A stretch of 64,000 bases of DNA, taken from NCBI RefSeq assembly GCF_023343835.1, contig NC_064437.1:10877001-10941000 (forward strand). Reading direction: 5' to 3'. The notes beneath the pieces were generated by a model, which worked only from the letters and a program-made list of their open reading frames with translations, was not told the origin of the DNA and ran no database searches. This stretch comes from Lagopus muta. Its lineage: Eukaryota; Chordata; Aves; Galliformes; Phasianidae. Below are positions 26,201 through 41,200 of this stretch, piece after piece. The position numbers and the translations under genes were made by a program. Position 1 is the first letter of the stretch. Each line of letters opens with the position of its first letter.

Positions 26201-29200
26201 TGAAAAAATACTTTTCTTGTTACAAATAATAAAAGGTTAATCCTTCTTCCCTCCACCTCTGGCACCCCAGGAAAAAGCTGATATGGGTTAGCTGAAGGTC
26301 TAGACCAGCACATTAGTGATCTCTGCTTAGATCTTGCTGTTAGATATCTATTAAAAGAGTTCCTTAAAAATCCTTTGAAAAATAAAGCTGAAAATGGTTT
26401 CTTAGTGTTAAGATGTATTTCTTTTCTGGACATTATATTGATATTTCATCATCATTAGACTTTTGCAGTGAACTACTTAGATCTTAAGAACACAAGCATC
26501 AGGTTCAAATAACCACATCATTTGACCTTTGAATAAATTACTATGATTTAAAATTATCCTAACTAGAAAACTTTTTTTCACATACACCCCATAGGACATA
26601 ATTCATCCTGCTGCAGGGAAGTTGAAAGAAACTGTATTTTAGGAACTAGTGATTTGTACCACACCAAAGCTAACTGTGGGAAGATGGTAGGATAGAGGAG
26701 AAGCAGGATCTTTATTTTGCCTTATTCAGACATGCATGTTAAATCTCTGCTATTCCTACTCCAGTGATAGCTATCACCCAACTACTAGTTACTTTCTGAA
26801 GGATGATTAAGTCATCACATCACTTTAACTGGAATTTTATGTGGCATGGATATAATACCATTATTTGTAAAAAATCTATGTAAGTCTAGAGGTTCAGTGT
26901 CAACCTTGTTATGTTAGTAAGACTGTGTGTGTTCTTCGAAAAAAAAAAAAGGAAGACTGTCTTTAATGAGAGAGAAACATTATGCATTAAAAGAAGGCTG
27001 AGGACCTTGTTTAAACAGTCAAGACAGGACAGCATCCTATCTTGGAAAATGTTTTTACCAATGTCTTTGTATCTCACTTGTCTGTTTAGGGAATCTATTA
27101 TGGCAAAACATTAAAATGACTTTCAGACTAGGCAGAGAAATGAAGAAAAATGAAAAAAAAGTAGCTGAAGCTGGATACAAGCTTTTGAGCACAAATTTAG
27201 AAGTGAAATAGTTGCGGGTGAGGGAAATAGCTTATAGAGCTGACTACCCTCATTAGCATCAAACAAGCCTAATGGCTGTCAACTGTCACAGAAAAATTCC
27301 CCATGGAACAGCATTATATAAATTTTTCTCTTGACTTGGTTATAAAAAGTGTTTTTCAATAGCATTGCACTGACATGAACTTCAGCTCCAGGCTGTGATT
27401 TACCAATACACTAGTGAAAGTAAAAGTTATAATCCATTTCTAAAGTTTCTGTGCTATCATATAACTTCCAACTTCAAATTTTGGTTTAGGCCTTTTGTTT
27501 TCCTTCTTTCATTAGCTCTGAATTTTGAGTTCAAAGGACTTTCAGTTACTCATTCCCTTTAAATTGCCCTGCTTTCCTCTGAGAAGTGGGTCCTGTGGTT
27601 CTGCCAGTAGCTCTCAGGGTCAATGCAGATCTTGCTGATAGGAAGCGGTAAGCAAATGCCTGACCTGAACCTCCACCCTGCTTGCCTGATGGGAGCCATC
27701 GCTGGGCACCTCTGCCAAATGACAATCCAGCTCTGAGGATCTTCTCCTCCCTGAAGGCATTTGCATCTTTTTTGGCAGAAAGCAGACTGATTTGTTGCAC
27801 TTGGTTTTGTGGTAGTTGTACTTCTGCATGCAGTTTCACATTAAATAATTTTTAAAAGTCCCATGCTCCCTTCCTTGAAATAATTCCAGAAATAGGGATT
27901 GCTAGCCACCACCTCCCCTGCATGATCTGTTCTCCACCAGAGGCTCAGGAACTCATTTATATGCCATCTGATGCCTTACATCTTGCATTTTTTTGCAGGA
28001 AAGTAATACAAAATCTAGTATTACAGATAGTTTCACTGAAACCTAGACCTGTCTATACCTCAACATAGCCCTTCTCCACACAAGTCACCTTTGCAGAGGA
28101 CATTGAGCTGAGGTTTTCCACTGACTGTCCCAGTGAACCAATATGTTCTCAATTATCTCTCAACTGTTTTAAAAATACAGTAGTCACAAGTGCAGTCCTG
28201 CAGGAGCATGTTAGGTGTGCTCTCACTGTGATTACCATACTGGCTTTTCAGGATACTTCTTGTTTCTTGGTGGTGAGAAGAGAGTCAGCCAAATTCTAAT
28301 ATTTTTGGAACTTCTCAGTTCAAACAAAGAATGTAGGCACCTGTCTGCAGGAACCTTAAGACCATGTCTGCAGTTCTGGAGTCATCTTGTGGTTTACTGC
28401 ATAGTTCCTAAATCTTTTTGTAAATTCCTGAATGTGTATGCTTATATAATTATAAAAAAAATTCCTACGGAGGGGGAAGGAGATGCTGGATAGGAAATAA
28501 TTACAATCACTTTCATTCTTTTTGGTGATTCAAAGCAATGAAGCTTTGGTGATTCAAAGCAATGAAAGAGAAGCTGAATCTTAGAACAGGTAATCAGGCC
28601 TCAGCAGACACGGATAGTCACCAAGCTGCCAGTGCTAATTAAGGGTCAGTGCATCTCTGATATGTTTGATAGCTCTCCTGCAGAAAAACTGGGACAAAAG
28701 AGCAAGCCTGTCTCCATAACTGCTGTTTCCTGTAAAACTGCAGAACTAGAGCATGCGTATACATGCTGTCATCACTGCTAGGTCTTACATGGTGTCTCAA
28801 TGCTATTCATGTATTACTACTTAGCAGGATATTTTGAAAAATGTACCAAAGTATGTATATGAAAGAAATATATGTAGGAATATTCCTAAGAAAACTGTTT
28901 ATAAACTGTATATGGGGGAGATGATTAATTTGTGTATATGCAAAGCCATGTGCACTGTATTCACTTCCAAAGCTTCAGAATAATCAGATTATATGATTTA
29001 TGTTAGCAAATTCAGCATATCGAAATACTGATGTCTGCCTGAGAGTGACCAAGCATAGAAAGTTGCCATTTGTGCATGTGCATGTGTGCAGAAAAACCTT
29101 CAAGATGGTACTTCTTTGCTGTGGGGAACAGAATTCCTACAGCACTGCGTTATTTTCTAACTTTGAAAGTGTGATGATTTAAGTAAATACAAGCTTTCTG

Positions 29201-32200
29201 AAATCTTGCCCTATAACCCCTGATAAGCAGAAAAAAAAAAAAGATGTTAAAAAAAAAAAAAGAAGAAATAAACAGAAATAAAAATTCTGTCTATATAGTT
29301 GGTTATAGATGAGTACATGGTCCAGAACTGATTTAGGAATACAAGAGAGAGGGAATGCTGTTTCTGACAGGCACACTGTCCCAGATTTTATCCATTTCTG
29401 GCACTGTGAATACCAATACATGTTTAAAATTAACAGGGCTGTTTTTTACAGATCTGGAGCTAAAGCTAAGTGATGAAGGCAGGTTTTCATGCAGAGAAAT
29501 GAACTGCTAGAGATGTTTAAAATATCATGCTCTATATATTCTTCAAGTCATTTTAAACTGTTCATCTTAAGGTAATTAATCTGGGTCCTTTGAGTGAATA
29601 TTAACTACAAGTAGGAAATTAGAAGCTAAAGTGAGATTTACAGAATATTCATTTTTTTTATTTAGAGGAGCCTCATGCTAAGAAATCAGCTTAGAAAAAG
29701 TACTTAATCTCTGGAAAGACTTTTTGCATTGGATCAAGAGTATCTGGCATCCATGAGGAAATTTTCCTATATTAAACTACAGCTGATCTTGTGAGGACCT
29801 AGCAGAAGAACCAGAACCCCATTTCAGTCACGCTTTTATGTTAAAATCCCCAAATAGACAAAAAAATTATAAGTGATTTTTAATTCTGATTACTGCTGGT
29901 GGATCTTCTCTGTGCAAACTTTATATTCAATGATTTCCTGATTTTATGCCAAATGCTTTTTCTGACATTTAATTGATGAAAGAATTTCAGATACCAGCTT
30001 ATGTAAGTTACTACACCAACAGAAACAGGTCTTTCTTCTCTCCAGCAAGCTGTCAGTCTCACAGCTCTGATAAAACATAACTACATTAGGTATTAGATAT
30101 TCTGGTATGTAGCTTCCTTATTTCCTGAATCTTAAACTAGTAACTTTAGCTGCTGCTTAATATTTCTATTTCTTTATGCACTAGGCAACTGAATGTTTGA
30201 TCTGATACCAATCACAGTCTGGATTCAAATGGGTGAAGTGAAACTGAGTGTACTGGACTCTCATCATGCCATTTAATATTATCCTGATTGTTGGAGCATT
30301 TTTTTGGTCCTCCTTTATTTTTTCTGTGGATTCACTACATCAAAAACAGACAAAAGACTTCCCCTTCTCATTTTTTAATGCATTGTAAAGGTAAATTTAT
30401 TAACATTTCTGAATGCTCAGGAAAGTGTCAAAATGAAGGAGATGCTCAGATTGTCAGCAAAAAGTGATGCAGCTAATGTTCTGGAACACTGTTGCTTTTT
30501 TCTCTAGCATTCTCACATCTTATTTCAGCATTTAGGTTCAACAGTGGTTAGATACAGCTACAGTGTTGGTGAAGAGCTAAGGAAGCTGAACAGCTGCTCT
30601 CATATTGTCTGACTCAGGGAACACGATGCACAAGACAGTGCTAGCGTGAGGACAGTAGTCTCGCTCTCATCTGTTGGTTATATATCAAGGATTTTTTTTT
30701 TAAATAAATCACCCTTTAATCTGTTCTGCTAAAAATATTTTTACGCTGATCTTAAAACAGTTTCTTTACATTTTCCACTGGATTTTCCCTCCTGCTTTTG
30801 ACCACAAAGTCAAATTAAAATTTTACAACCACATTTTCAAGACTAGCACTTCAGAATTCTGTCCTGTCAGGTCATTTCCTGCTTTTTACCATTCACTGTG
30901 TTTCATTAATAATATACCTTCTATAGTGCCTGTGTCATCTCTACCTCCTACCACTGCAAGAAGCCAATTAGGCAATGTTAAAATACTCTTTTCACTAGTT
31001 TCCTATTGCATTCCATCTTCTGTGCTCTTTTGGTCTTCTCTACTAAAATGAACAAAATTCTGTGTAAGTGCAGAGCCCTTACAGAGAGGGAACTTAGAAT
31101 GTGGGCAATGCAGTTTACATTCAAGTTGCTTATTACATTTCTCACTCCGTGAGAACACTGAAAATAGTTTCAATAACCGTCTTTGTATCCCAAAGTCTTA
31201 TCCCACAAATTTTGCTAGAAATATTCTACCTATTTCACTTATATTCAGTACTGCTTATTTCTGTTTTTGTTTTCTTTTTACAAGAACATTATCACAATTT
31301 TCTTCTCTTCTTCAACTATGTGCATTGCCTCAGCCTGCTGTAACTGCTGTAAGGGTCATCAAAGGTTTTGTGGGTACATCAGCTTTCAACTTTGATTCCC
31401 CTCATGGATGCAAGACACTAATGAGATCAAGACCTGTAGTGTGAACAGAAGCTTTTCTTTATCTATTACAATTCTTATTCTCTCATATCTCTTGAATTTA
31501 GGAAGAGGGTCAGGAGCCACGTGAATTCTGAAGTCAGTTTGGTTTTGGTTCTGAGAACCATTTGTTATATCTTTAACTACATGGAGGAGGGTATCTCTTA
31601 GAAAAGCACTAAATTTTATAGAATGAGAGTTATAACAGAAGAAGTTATACAGAACAATTTGTACAGATGTAGATATTCTCTCATAGTTTAGGTTAGGACT
31701 TGGTAACAGAAACAATGCCAGTATTTTTTTGACAGATGTTCAGATGATCTTTGACCCTCAGTTCAACAGGCAGCTGTGCTAGAAATAACTTTCAGTGGAA
31801 TTTATTTGATAGCCTATTATTAAGGGTGCAAAACAATTTGTTGTAACCCCACTCTGATAACATATTTATAATTTATGTATTTATGAAAATGGTACAGCTC
31901 TGAGACAAGAGTATGTAGGAAACCTGCAAAATAAATCATAGGCAAGTGTCCAGGCTCCTCACTATTTAAGGTAAAAGAGTGCTTGAGTTCACATCAGGGA
32001 ATCTGTTAAAAATCAGCAGGTGTGTGAAATCAATTGCTTGCACAGGGAACATAGATAAAGGGGCTCTCTGCAGGTTCTTGCTTTCTGTACTGGAAGAAGA
32101 CGGAAGTCAACATGCCAAATGGAGGGCTATTAATGGAAGTTGGAAATTGGTTAGTGTGAATAGGACCATGCAGAATTTCCTTTGTCAGGGGATATATATT

Positions 32201-35200
32201 CAGTTAGCTCTCCTATTCCCCTGGTGTAATTTTAATACAGAGTAAGCTTTACAAATAATTAGGATCTTCTTGTTCTACAGTACAGACCAGCCTCAGAACT
32301 GCTAGAAGTAAGAGATTACAGCTCTCTTGGAAGTTGGGACAGTGAGCTTCAAAAGTTACTGGGAGCTAAATCACTGGAGTCCAAGCTAATAAAAATTGTA
32401 TGCCTTCTTTGTTGACAATAATGACAGTATGGAATGCAGTCACCAGTTCCAGTCACTGCAACAATTCCTTCAAAAAAACACTTGGAAACAAAAATATCTG
32501 ACACCTCCCACATCGTACCCCTCAACCCACGAAAAGACAGTGAACTTCTGTTAGAAATATTGCTGCTACATGAGGTTAACTGCACAAAGATAGCCTTCTA
32601 GTTGATTTTTTTTTCCATTTGGAAAAATAAGTTGTTTACTCTTTATACTGAATGCAGTGCTATGTTTTACAATGAGAATTTGTATTTAACTAAGCAAGCT
32701 TATGAAGTGATGACAATTAGACAAGTCACAAGCAGAAAGAATAAGAGGAAAGGACCTTATCCATCATCTCTGGTGGTGTTTCAGTCAGGAACAAACATTA
32801 TGAACATTATGTTCAGGTACGTACAGTTGTCAGAACCTGTTTTTCATAACTTATTTACTGAATTACAATTTCATAGCGGAAAAAAGAGCATGAAATTAAC
32901 TAACGGCCTATTTTTAGAACTTCCATGTTGATCTTATGAAAAACAGGTGATAAAAACTCAGAGGACTGATATTCACATCATCTCCTACTGAAATCCACTG
33001 ACTCAACGTGCTGCGGCACACTCCAGAGTTACTAACTGAAAGGCTTTTAATGCATAGCTACATACATTAAAGAAATCACAATGAAAACAAAGAATTCTGA
33101 TTAAACAACTGCCCATTATTGTAGCAGCTGGAATGTTGAGTAGTTGCCAATGCTGTGTTTTAAGAGGAGGTGGCCAGATTGCCATTTGCAGTGTCATTGC
33201 TGCTGGCTTGTGCATGCACCACTTTTCACAGTACACAAGTGAGACCAGTTAATTGTTTAAAAATCCGCTATGGAGAGCTGGGAGCTTCAATCCCATTTAC
33301 TGAAAATTGAGGTAAAATAAACGTGGACTAAACATTAGAGAGCCAAGATTTCGTATGCACATCTACTGTTATTCCCAGTCATTTACCTCAGCAGAGGGTA
33401 TTATTCTAGAAATCAAGCTTACAGCTCAGAACAGCAGTTGTGAGCTTTATGCATACACTATTGGCAAATTATTTTATCTACGTTACCCAAAAAGGACAGG
33501 CTAAATGATTGTAGTCCTCTCTTCCAACCTTAACATTGATTAATCTAAGTTTTTATTCTGAAAGCTTGCTTCTGCATCGTTGAGGTGGTTCATTTTATAC
33601 AGTTGTCAGTGATTTTTTTGAAGGCAACATAATAATCCTAAAGCTTGTTTGCCTCCTTTTACTTGCAGATTTGTTATGACAACTATTGGCTTTCTCAGTC
33701 AAATGAATTTAAAATACACAGAATCGTATCAAGTTATAAGGGCAGGAATCATTACTGTTATCTCGCTCATGAATTTATGGCTGGATTTTGAAGCTCTCTA
33801 TCTGATGTTTTGATTTAGCTTTTTTTAGAGTTTCTAAATTGTTATTGCTTGCTCAGGCAGTGGGGAATCATTGAAACAATTAGTTAAATGTCTCTCTTAT
33901 TTTAGTTAAAAACTCAATCATAGAGAAAAGTGCCCTTCTACATTAAATGCTCAGATCATAAACTGGTGTAAATTGGCACTGTTCACTGATTCTAACAGGA
34001 TTTTCAAAGTTGATACTTACTAGATTTATTCATTTGCAACAACACACTTCTATGAAGGGTGTATGAGAAAAGTTTGTCACTTGCGTTATTTATGAGTCAA
34101 ATGTCTTGTGCCAAAGTAAACCAAGAAAGGTTGAGGAAAAGTGATGAGAAAAAGCATGCTTTCCAAAGACAATATTTCTTCTTTCATTCTTTACATTAGT
34201 GCTTCCCTTCTGTTGAAGCTTCTGTTGTTTGCAGGAATGTAAATTAAAACAGCATCCTGCAAAATTTCAGTAAGTTTATTTGAGGTGGACTTTGTACTCA
34301 GGACAAAAACAGTAATAACAAAATGTGAAGCATTCAGATCCTAACCTATGTTTGGCATAGAAAAAGGAATACATTATAATTTGTTCACATCAGGGCAATT
34401 CCACAAAGAGAAAAATGAGATGTGTATATCCTCAGAAAGGTGTAAAATTGACTTTTGCTTTCTCACCAGTGTCAGTAGGAGTTCTGTCACTAATACTGCT
34501 CTGAGCAAACATATGCACCAGGTGTCCAAAAACAATGTCTACTGATTGGCATTGAAACGTGTCATTTAGGCTTCACAATGCTTATGCAATAACATAGAGG
34601 TACAGACAAGGAAGAAATAGTTGATTCATGTTACCTAAATGTTAGTAGTAATTGAAAACATCTTTTGAATGAAGATGCCACTCTTGCTCAGATCCAAAGA
34701 GGATAATATAGTCATCCTACAGTAAGTTTTCATTTTTTTCCCCCATCTGAATTTTCTGAAGGCAAAGAAATTGTGTGGAAGCACATACTAAAGCCAGACA
34801 TCCAGAAAGACAACTTCAGAACAGCCTGGAGATGTTTCATCTCCAAGCATATCTTCCCCTTTAAGGGGCTACAATCAGATATTGTTATACATACAGAGAT
34901 CTATTGTTTCAACTTAAGACTTTGACACCTACTTTTAACAACTAGAATCTAAACTTTCTGGAAAACTTCACAAATCTTGTCTTTGATCTACAAATTATCA
35001 CAAGTTTACTTTTAGAGTGAGTCAGAGTTGACATTGCTTAACATATATATAGCATAACATGGCCATTAGAATGAACTTTTTTTTACAGTGTTTGATATAA
35101 TACTCCATAAAAGCTGTGAGATTTGGTAATATTTATCACATGCAAAAGGGTGGAATTTGAACTTTAATAATGATTATTTGTTAATTATTGTGATTTTTAA

Positions 35201-38200
35201 AAAAATTTTTCTACATTCCAAGTAATTTCACTGCAAAGATAAAGAAATCTTCATTTCCTTGAATGTCTTCTGTTTCATTGGAATTTTTTCTTAAACAGAA
35301 AAAAAAAAAAAAGGAAAGAAAAATATCTTTGAGCCTAGTATCAAATGAATTGGTACTAACCATCACACAACTTAATAGTAAGCTTGTTCTTCTCATATGA
35401 TATGCATCTTAATCTTCTTTTCACTACTGGATGTATTCAAAATAAAGACTACACTGTTTCTACCCATTCACACTGCCACTTCTCAAAAAATCTTGGCAAT
35501 ATAAGAAACAGGTAATTTAGAATTCATCTTATACATCTCATTTCCTGTATGTCCTTTATCTAAGAATCATGCAGAAGTACCCATTTTCACTTTGAGTTGC
35601 TCTCACTTAGCTTCCATAAGCTTGTACTGAAGTTTTTTCAGTTGTTCTTCAATTGTTATTGCTTTCAGTTGCTAACATAAACGTGCATTAATTCATAGTT
35701 ACAATTGTGTGGCTGTTTGTCAAGTATTTAGAAGCACAAAATACAATCAAATTAAGGATTTCTCCCAAAGACTAAACTGCATCCAAGCCTATCCTGTTTT
35801 CCAGTATCCATAAGCATGCCAGAGCTTATGCCATTTCTGAATAATGTGAACCATTTTAATAATAATTTTATTAATAATAATTTTAATAATAAAAGAAAAG
35901 AAATCAAAGGATAATTTAAAAATGTTCTAAATAGCCATTATTTCCTGTCAGAATTTGAATTGAAGTCAGTACTATAACAGTAGTGAAGGCTGAAGGGAAG
36001 AGATGCCTTTCATGAACTCTGAGCTGACACACGACAGAAGCAGACTCTTTGATAACACTTCTGATTCTGCGGTTTGCTGCCCACGTTTTTTCTGAGTCCC
36101 AGTAGAAATGAATATCACTGCACAGCTGAGTGACTGAAATTATTCTACTTAAGCAGTTTTAAAGAAACAGCCAGGGAAAAAAAAAAAAAAGCCCTTAGAA
36201 AATGAAAAGTTAGAGGCTTCACAGATAGTCCTTCACCTGCCATTTCACCAGATGACAGTGACATCAACTACTGTGTAAGAAACTCCATGATGTAGTATCA
36301 TCCAACAGAAAAATACAGCAATGGTAAAGTAGCTGTACTGACAGTGAATACTATCCAGAAGCCATTGTAATACAGAGAAGACCCAAAGCTTATAAGATAA
36401 TTAATATTTACAAAGAGTAAGGCAGTGGATTCTCCCTTAGTATATCAAAAGTTACAATTTTCTGTTTAAACCAGAGAAAAAGAGAGTTGTGATGTATAAA
36501 TGATGTATAAATACACAGTATAGGTTACTTGGCTTGTTTTTTCTGCAATAAGCTATATCTCAATCTATTAACCTATGGTATTATATCTCAAGTGCTAGAG
36601 TTTTATATTATATATTTCTGTATGCTATAATTCACTTAGCTCAAATGAAATGCCCAGAAAAAGACAAGAAATTTCATTAGAAAGATTCAAATGAAGCAAC
36701 ATAATTTTTCCATTTTGCTCTGTAGGCTTACCCTATAGCCACAATACATGCTTTTCTTGCCAGTATCTCTTCATAGACTTCATTTTCCTACCTGAAGTAA
36801 GTGAGCTGCTCTAGTTTTCTAATTTGTGTTTTCTGTTTCCTTGATCAAAGGAGTGGCCATTCTGCCTGCTACCTTGTTGGCAAGGCATCCCTCACACATT
36901 TGTCACGTTGTCTTTCTCACTTTTAAATTCATGATATTACTTAGTGTTTCCCTACAATTGCTTCATTTCGTAACCTCTGAGTCATAAGCTTTTGAAAAGT
37001 TAAATTATGTCATTCAGGTCCACCTCGTCCACTTTTCTAGTTATGGTATTTTAAAAAAAATGCTTTCAACCTACATAATCATGTGGGATTTTGTTCTGCA
37101 TTCATTTTCAAAAAATGCATACAACATGGAGGAATGTCACATTCCATGATGACTAAAGCAGTAGCTCATCTTTATCTCCTTAGCTTGCCAGCTTTCATTT
37201 ATAAATCAAATAGTCTCCTTAGTGCTCGGAAACAACATGCTCCAATAATTTAGACAACTAAACAGAACTTTCTGGTACAGAAATTAAAATAGCAGTAGGT
37301 TCGCTTCTTGCTGCAGGAAACAAATTCATGTCCTTCCTGAGGCAGCACAATTGGAAGCTGGTTTTACAAGCCAATCCTAAGCTCAAACTGACATTTGCTC
37401 AACATTATCCCAAATTTGGTACAAGTCATGCTCCTAGAGACAAACAGTAACAGTTGATCAAAATGTAATGTTCTTCAACTCAAGAAGAATAGGGAAGGGG
37501 TTATTGTCAATAATTCCAGTGTTTTTATGAAGTTGATTGGTATAGAGATCACCACTGGAAATAGTGTTTGCCCTAGATCAGAATTTATTTACACACACAG
37601 GAAACATTTGGCTGAGAAGTAGCTTTTTCTTTTTTCTTCCAAGGAGAAGTTAGTAATGTTCAAATGTTCTACAGTTCTTACAATCTGAAATTCCACTTGG
37701 AACATTAGAATCACAGAATGGCTTGGATTGGAAGGGGCCTCAAAGTTCCAACCCCACTGCCCCAGACAGCATTGCCAACCACTAAATCAAATACTAACTA
37801 GATCAGGTTGCCCCATCCAGCAAGGCCTTGAACAACTCCGGATCAAACCACCTATACTTCCCAAGTGACACCTACAAACATCAAGATATTTCACCAATTG
37901 AACACAGATTTAACATATTAAAAAACTTTATCAGCTAATCTTTAGGTTTATGGTAGATCCCATACTTGTCCTTGGATCCAAGTCTATTTCTCATACTTCA
38001 GTATGCAGCTGAGATTAAGGAGGACTTCTCATGTTAGCTTTCATTTGGTAGCATCCCTTCTTAGAAGGATCAGACAACGTGCAGGCAAAAATCGTATTTT
38101 GATAGTAGCAGTTTTGAGGTTATTTAATGCAAAAATACCAGTCTGCAGTATTTTAGTAGTTTTGTTCAGAATCTCTGCTACAAAAGCCAACAGAAGAAAT

Positions 38201-41200
38201 GTTGTTGATCTTGAAAGGGAAATATTTGAGGCATTTAGCAGCAATACCAATGCTTTTCACTGAAGCAAAGTATCACTGGAAGAAGATACATTTCTGGGAA
38301 GGAATGTATTTTATTTCTCTGATTTTTTCTTTTTTTAATTTGTTTTAATTGCCTTATGTGATTTACAGTTGTTGAGTGTATGACCTTTTCTAGGAAATCA
38401 CATTTGTAATAAGAGCTATTATTCTGCTGGGGTCTGTGGGAATGGGAACACTGAAGTATTTGTCTAATGCAGCACAGGAGATATTTGGAGATGAGTCAAG
38501 TGATTCTAGATCTGTAGTGTCACTGAGATGTATATAGCAAACTGCCAACAACAGCTGCTGTTGACTGGGCTTCACACAACATATTTGTACACTTCTGGCC
38601 TTTTTCTAGGTTTCAAAATACTGCATTTTACATAAATGCTGCAGAATTTGCAGTATCACTATGAAATCCTGTACTGTAAGAGGTAAAAAAAAAAGAATAC
38701 TGAATATTAAGAGATAACGAGTTATTAATGCTGTGGGAATTTGGACAGCATCTGACCACATTTGACTGAAATCCAGTTTGTGCCTTCCTTTAGGGTTAGG
38801 TGCAGTACAGTAAAAATACAATTTCTTCTAGACCCAGTGGAGGAAAAATTAAGGTGATCTCTCACCCTCAGGCTGAATGTTTTCCTGAGTTCTATAGAGA
38901 CACAGTAAGACATAAAAATGAATACAAGTCACAATGGTGCTCAGCATAATCACAGCAGAAAGGTAGGATTTCTCCCTTTTTTTCTGTCTATCAAATACTA
39001 TTACTCTGAATAAACCTGTAAAGACAGCATATTACTACTGCTAACTGTTAATTGTGTCTTCAAATAAGACATACCATTTACTTGGCATCCTGCTGTTCCA
39101 CATTATACACGTGGATCCTGGCTTCACATAATTTTACTGTGAAAGCAATTAAACTGCCAGAACATCCCACACTTTTGGTGTGCCATGGCACTAGGCTCTC
39201 AAGTTTAGCTTGGAATATTGGAAATTCACTTTAAGAACAATAAAACTAAAGCCTGCCTTTTGTAGTAATTGCAGTGTTTATGCACAGCCAAATCATACAA
39301 CAGTCAAGTCATCATTCTTATTGCCCATCTGGAAGGCCCTCCAGTTCAGCAGCTGGGGATACCAGCCCAGCACACGGCATCCAATAGCATCCATTTCTAA
39401 ACCAAACACCAAGACGTGATGTCATCTCTGAACTTATATGCCTGTGCATACACTTATGTAATTATACTCTATGACTAATTAGCACAACTTGAGACCTGTT
39501 TTCTTAACTGTTCACTAAAAATCTCCCTTCAGAGTTTGCTTTAACCAAGAAAAAAAGCCACTTTTTAACTAACATTATGTCTGTACATGAGGATGGTCTT
39601 AAAAGAACAACTCAAAGTACCTGGTTATTTGTTTTTGTGGTTTTTTTTTCCCCTCTCCTGACCAACACTGACCACATTGATCAGAGGCTTGTCACTCTGT
39701 ACTCAATTCTGCTCTTGAAGACATGTGATGAATAGCTTCCTACTGAGGCAAGAACAAGAGGTTAAGAGAGTACATGTGAATACTATCTTACTTGCAGCAG
39801 CTAGGTTTAATAATCAGATCACTAGTACCTTGAAATGTTTAATATTTTCAAGTATTTCTTCAAGTAACATAATACATCTTTCAAGGACTGAGAAAAAACT
39901 CAGGCATGTATGAATTACATTTTTGTTGGAGTGGTTGCCTGCCTGTGAGACAATCAAATAAAGCATTCATCATCCAACTCCTGAAATTCCTTTTGAGGTG
40001 GATGGGAATATTGCCACAGAGCAATTAGCCTGATGTTATTATTTTAATTGGAACATGGCTTATTTTCTTCTCACCGACATCTGTCATGTTCTAAAATAGA
40101 ACAGATTTTCATCTACTGTCACAAATGTTATTTAACTACCTTGATTTATGTTTTTCCAATTTCTAACATTATTTGATAGTGCACAAACCAGAATTGCCTG
40201 CAAGTAGTTTTCCTCTACTGCAATATGAAAGGCTGTTATGATCTTCCTCTTTTTTGGGGGGCTGTTATTTTCAGTAAATCACCTGTGAAGACCAGTAGTG
40301 TCACTTATGGCAAACCAGTCCACAGGGGCCAGTGACACATTGAATGGAATGGCTTCACCTTCACATACCAGTACTACCAAGGCTTAACCCCTGGTAACCT
40401 GTGAAGAAATGGTTGTGAACTTTTTTCTTTAGCTCAACTATTTATCCTTGACTAGTGCAACTCACAATGTTCAACAGCTCAGACAGCTTTCCTGGGAGGC
40501 TCCTTCTGATGATCTGGATTTAGAAACACTAATCATTTAGGCTCTGAGAGCAGCATATACAAACTTCTCTCCCTAAACCAGTTATTTAAAATGTAGGTGT
40601 AAATGTAAACTCACATCCTACCAAATAATGGTATTTGTGTGTTAGGATTGCTAGCTTCGTTTTGAAAGGAACAGGAAGAAGAGGAGGTGCAACAATACTG
40701 AGATGATGGAGACAGGTAGAGAAAGCCTCTCATACTGTCCTTAATGACAAGAAGATAGATCTTGGAAGCAAGACTAGCAAGTGATGTGGAGATTGCTGCC
40801 CTGCAGCTCCTACTTGTGTGTGTTAGTATGGAGAAAACACTTCTCTAAGTTCTTATCAAGTGCAGACACCGAACATGCTTTGGATATTTTTCAGAACAAT
40901 CCTGTTGGCTCAGAGTTTTGGCCAGGTCTCTAAAACAGGTGCGATTCTCCTGTCCTCTCAGCTCCTCCCTCTTTGCCTGCCCCAGCAAAACAGATAGGTA
41001 CAGAAACCTCATTAGTGCCTTATCAAGGGGAAAACTGTAGGGTGAGACTTCAAACTCCACTGACTTCACAGAGAAGAAAGAAGAGCCATCCATAAAGATC
41101 CCAGTAGATAATTTTTTTTTATTATTATTTTTATTTTTTTTCTGCAAAAAGCTGTGTTTTGAAGCAGGTAGGGTTTTGTTTTCAGTAAGGAAATCAACCA

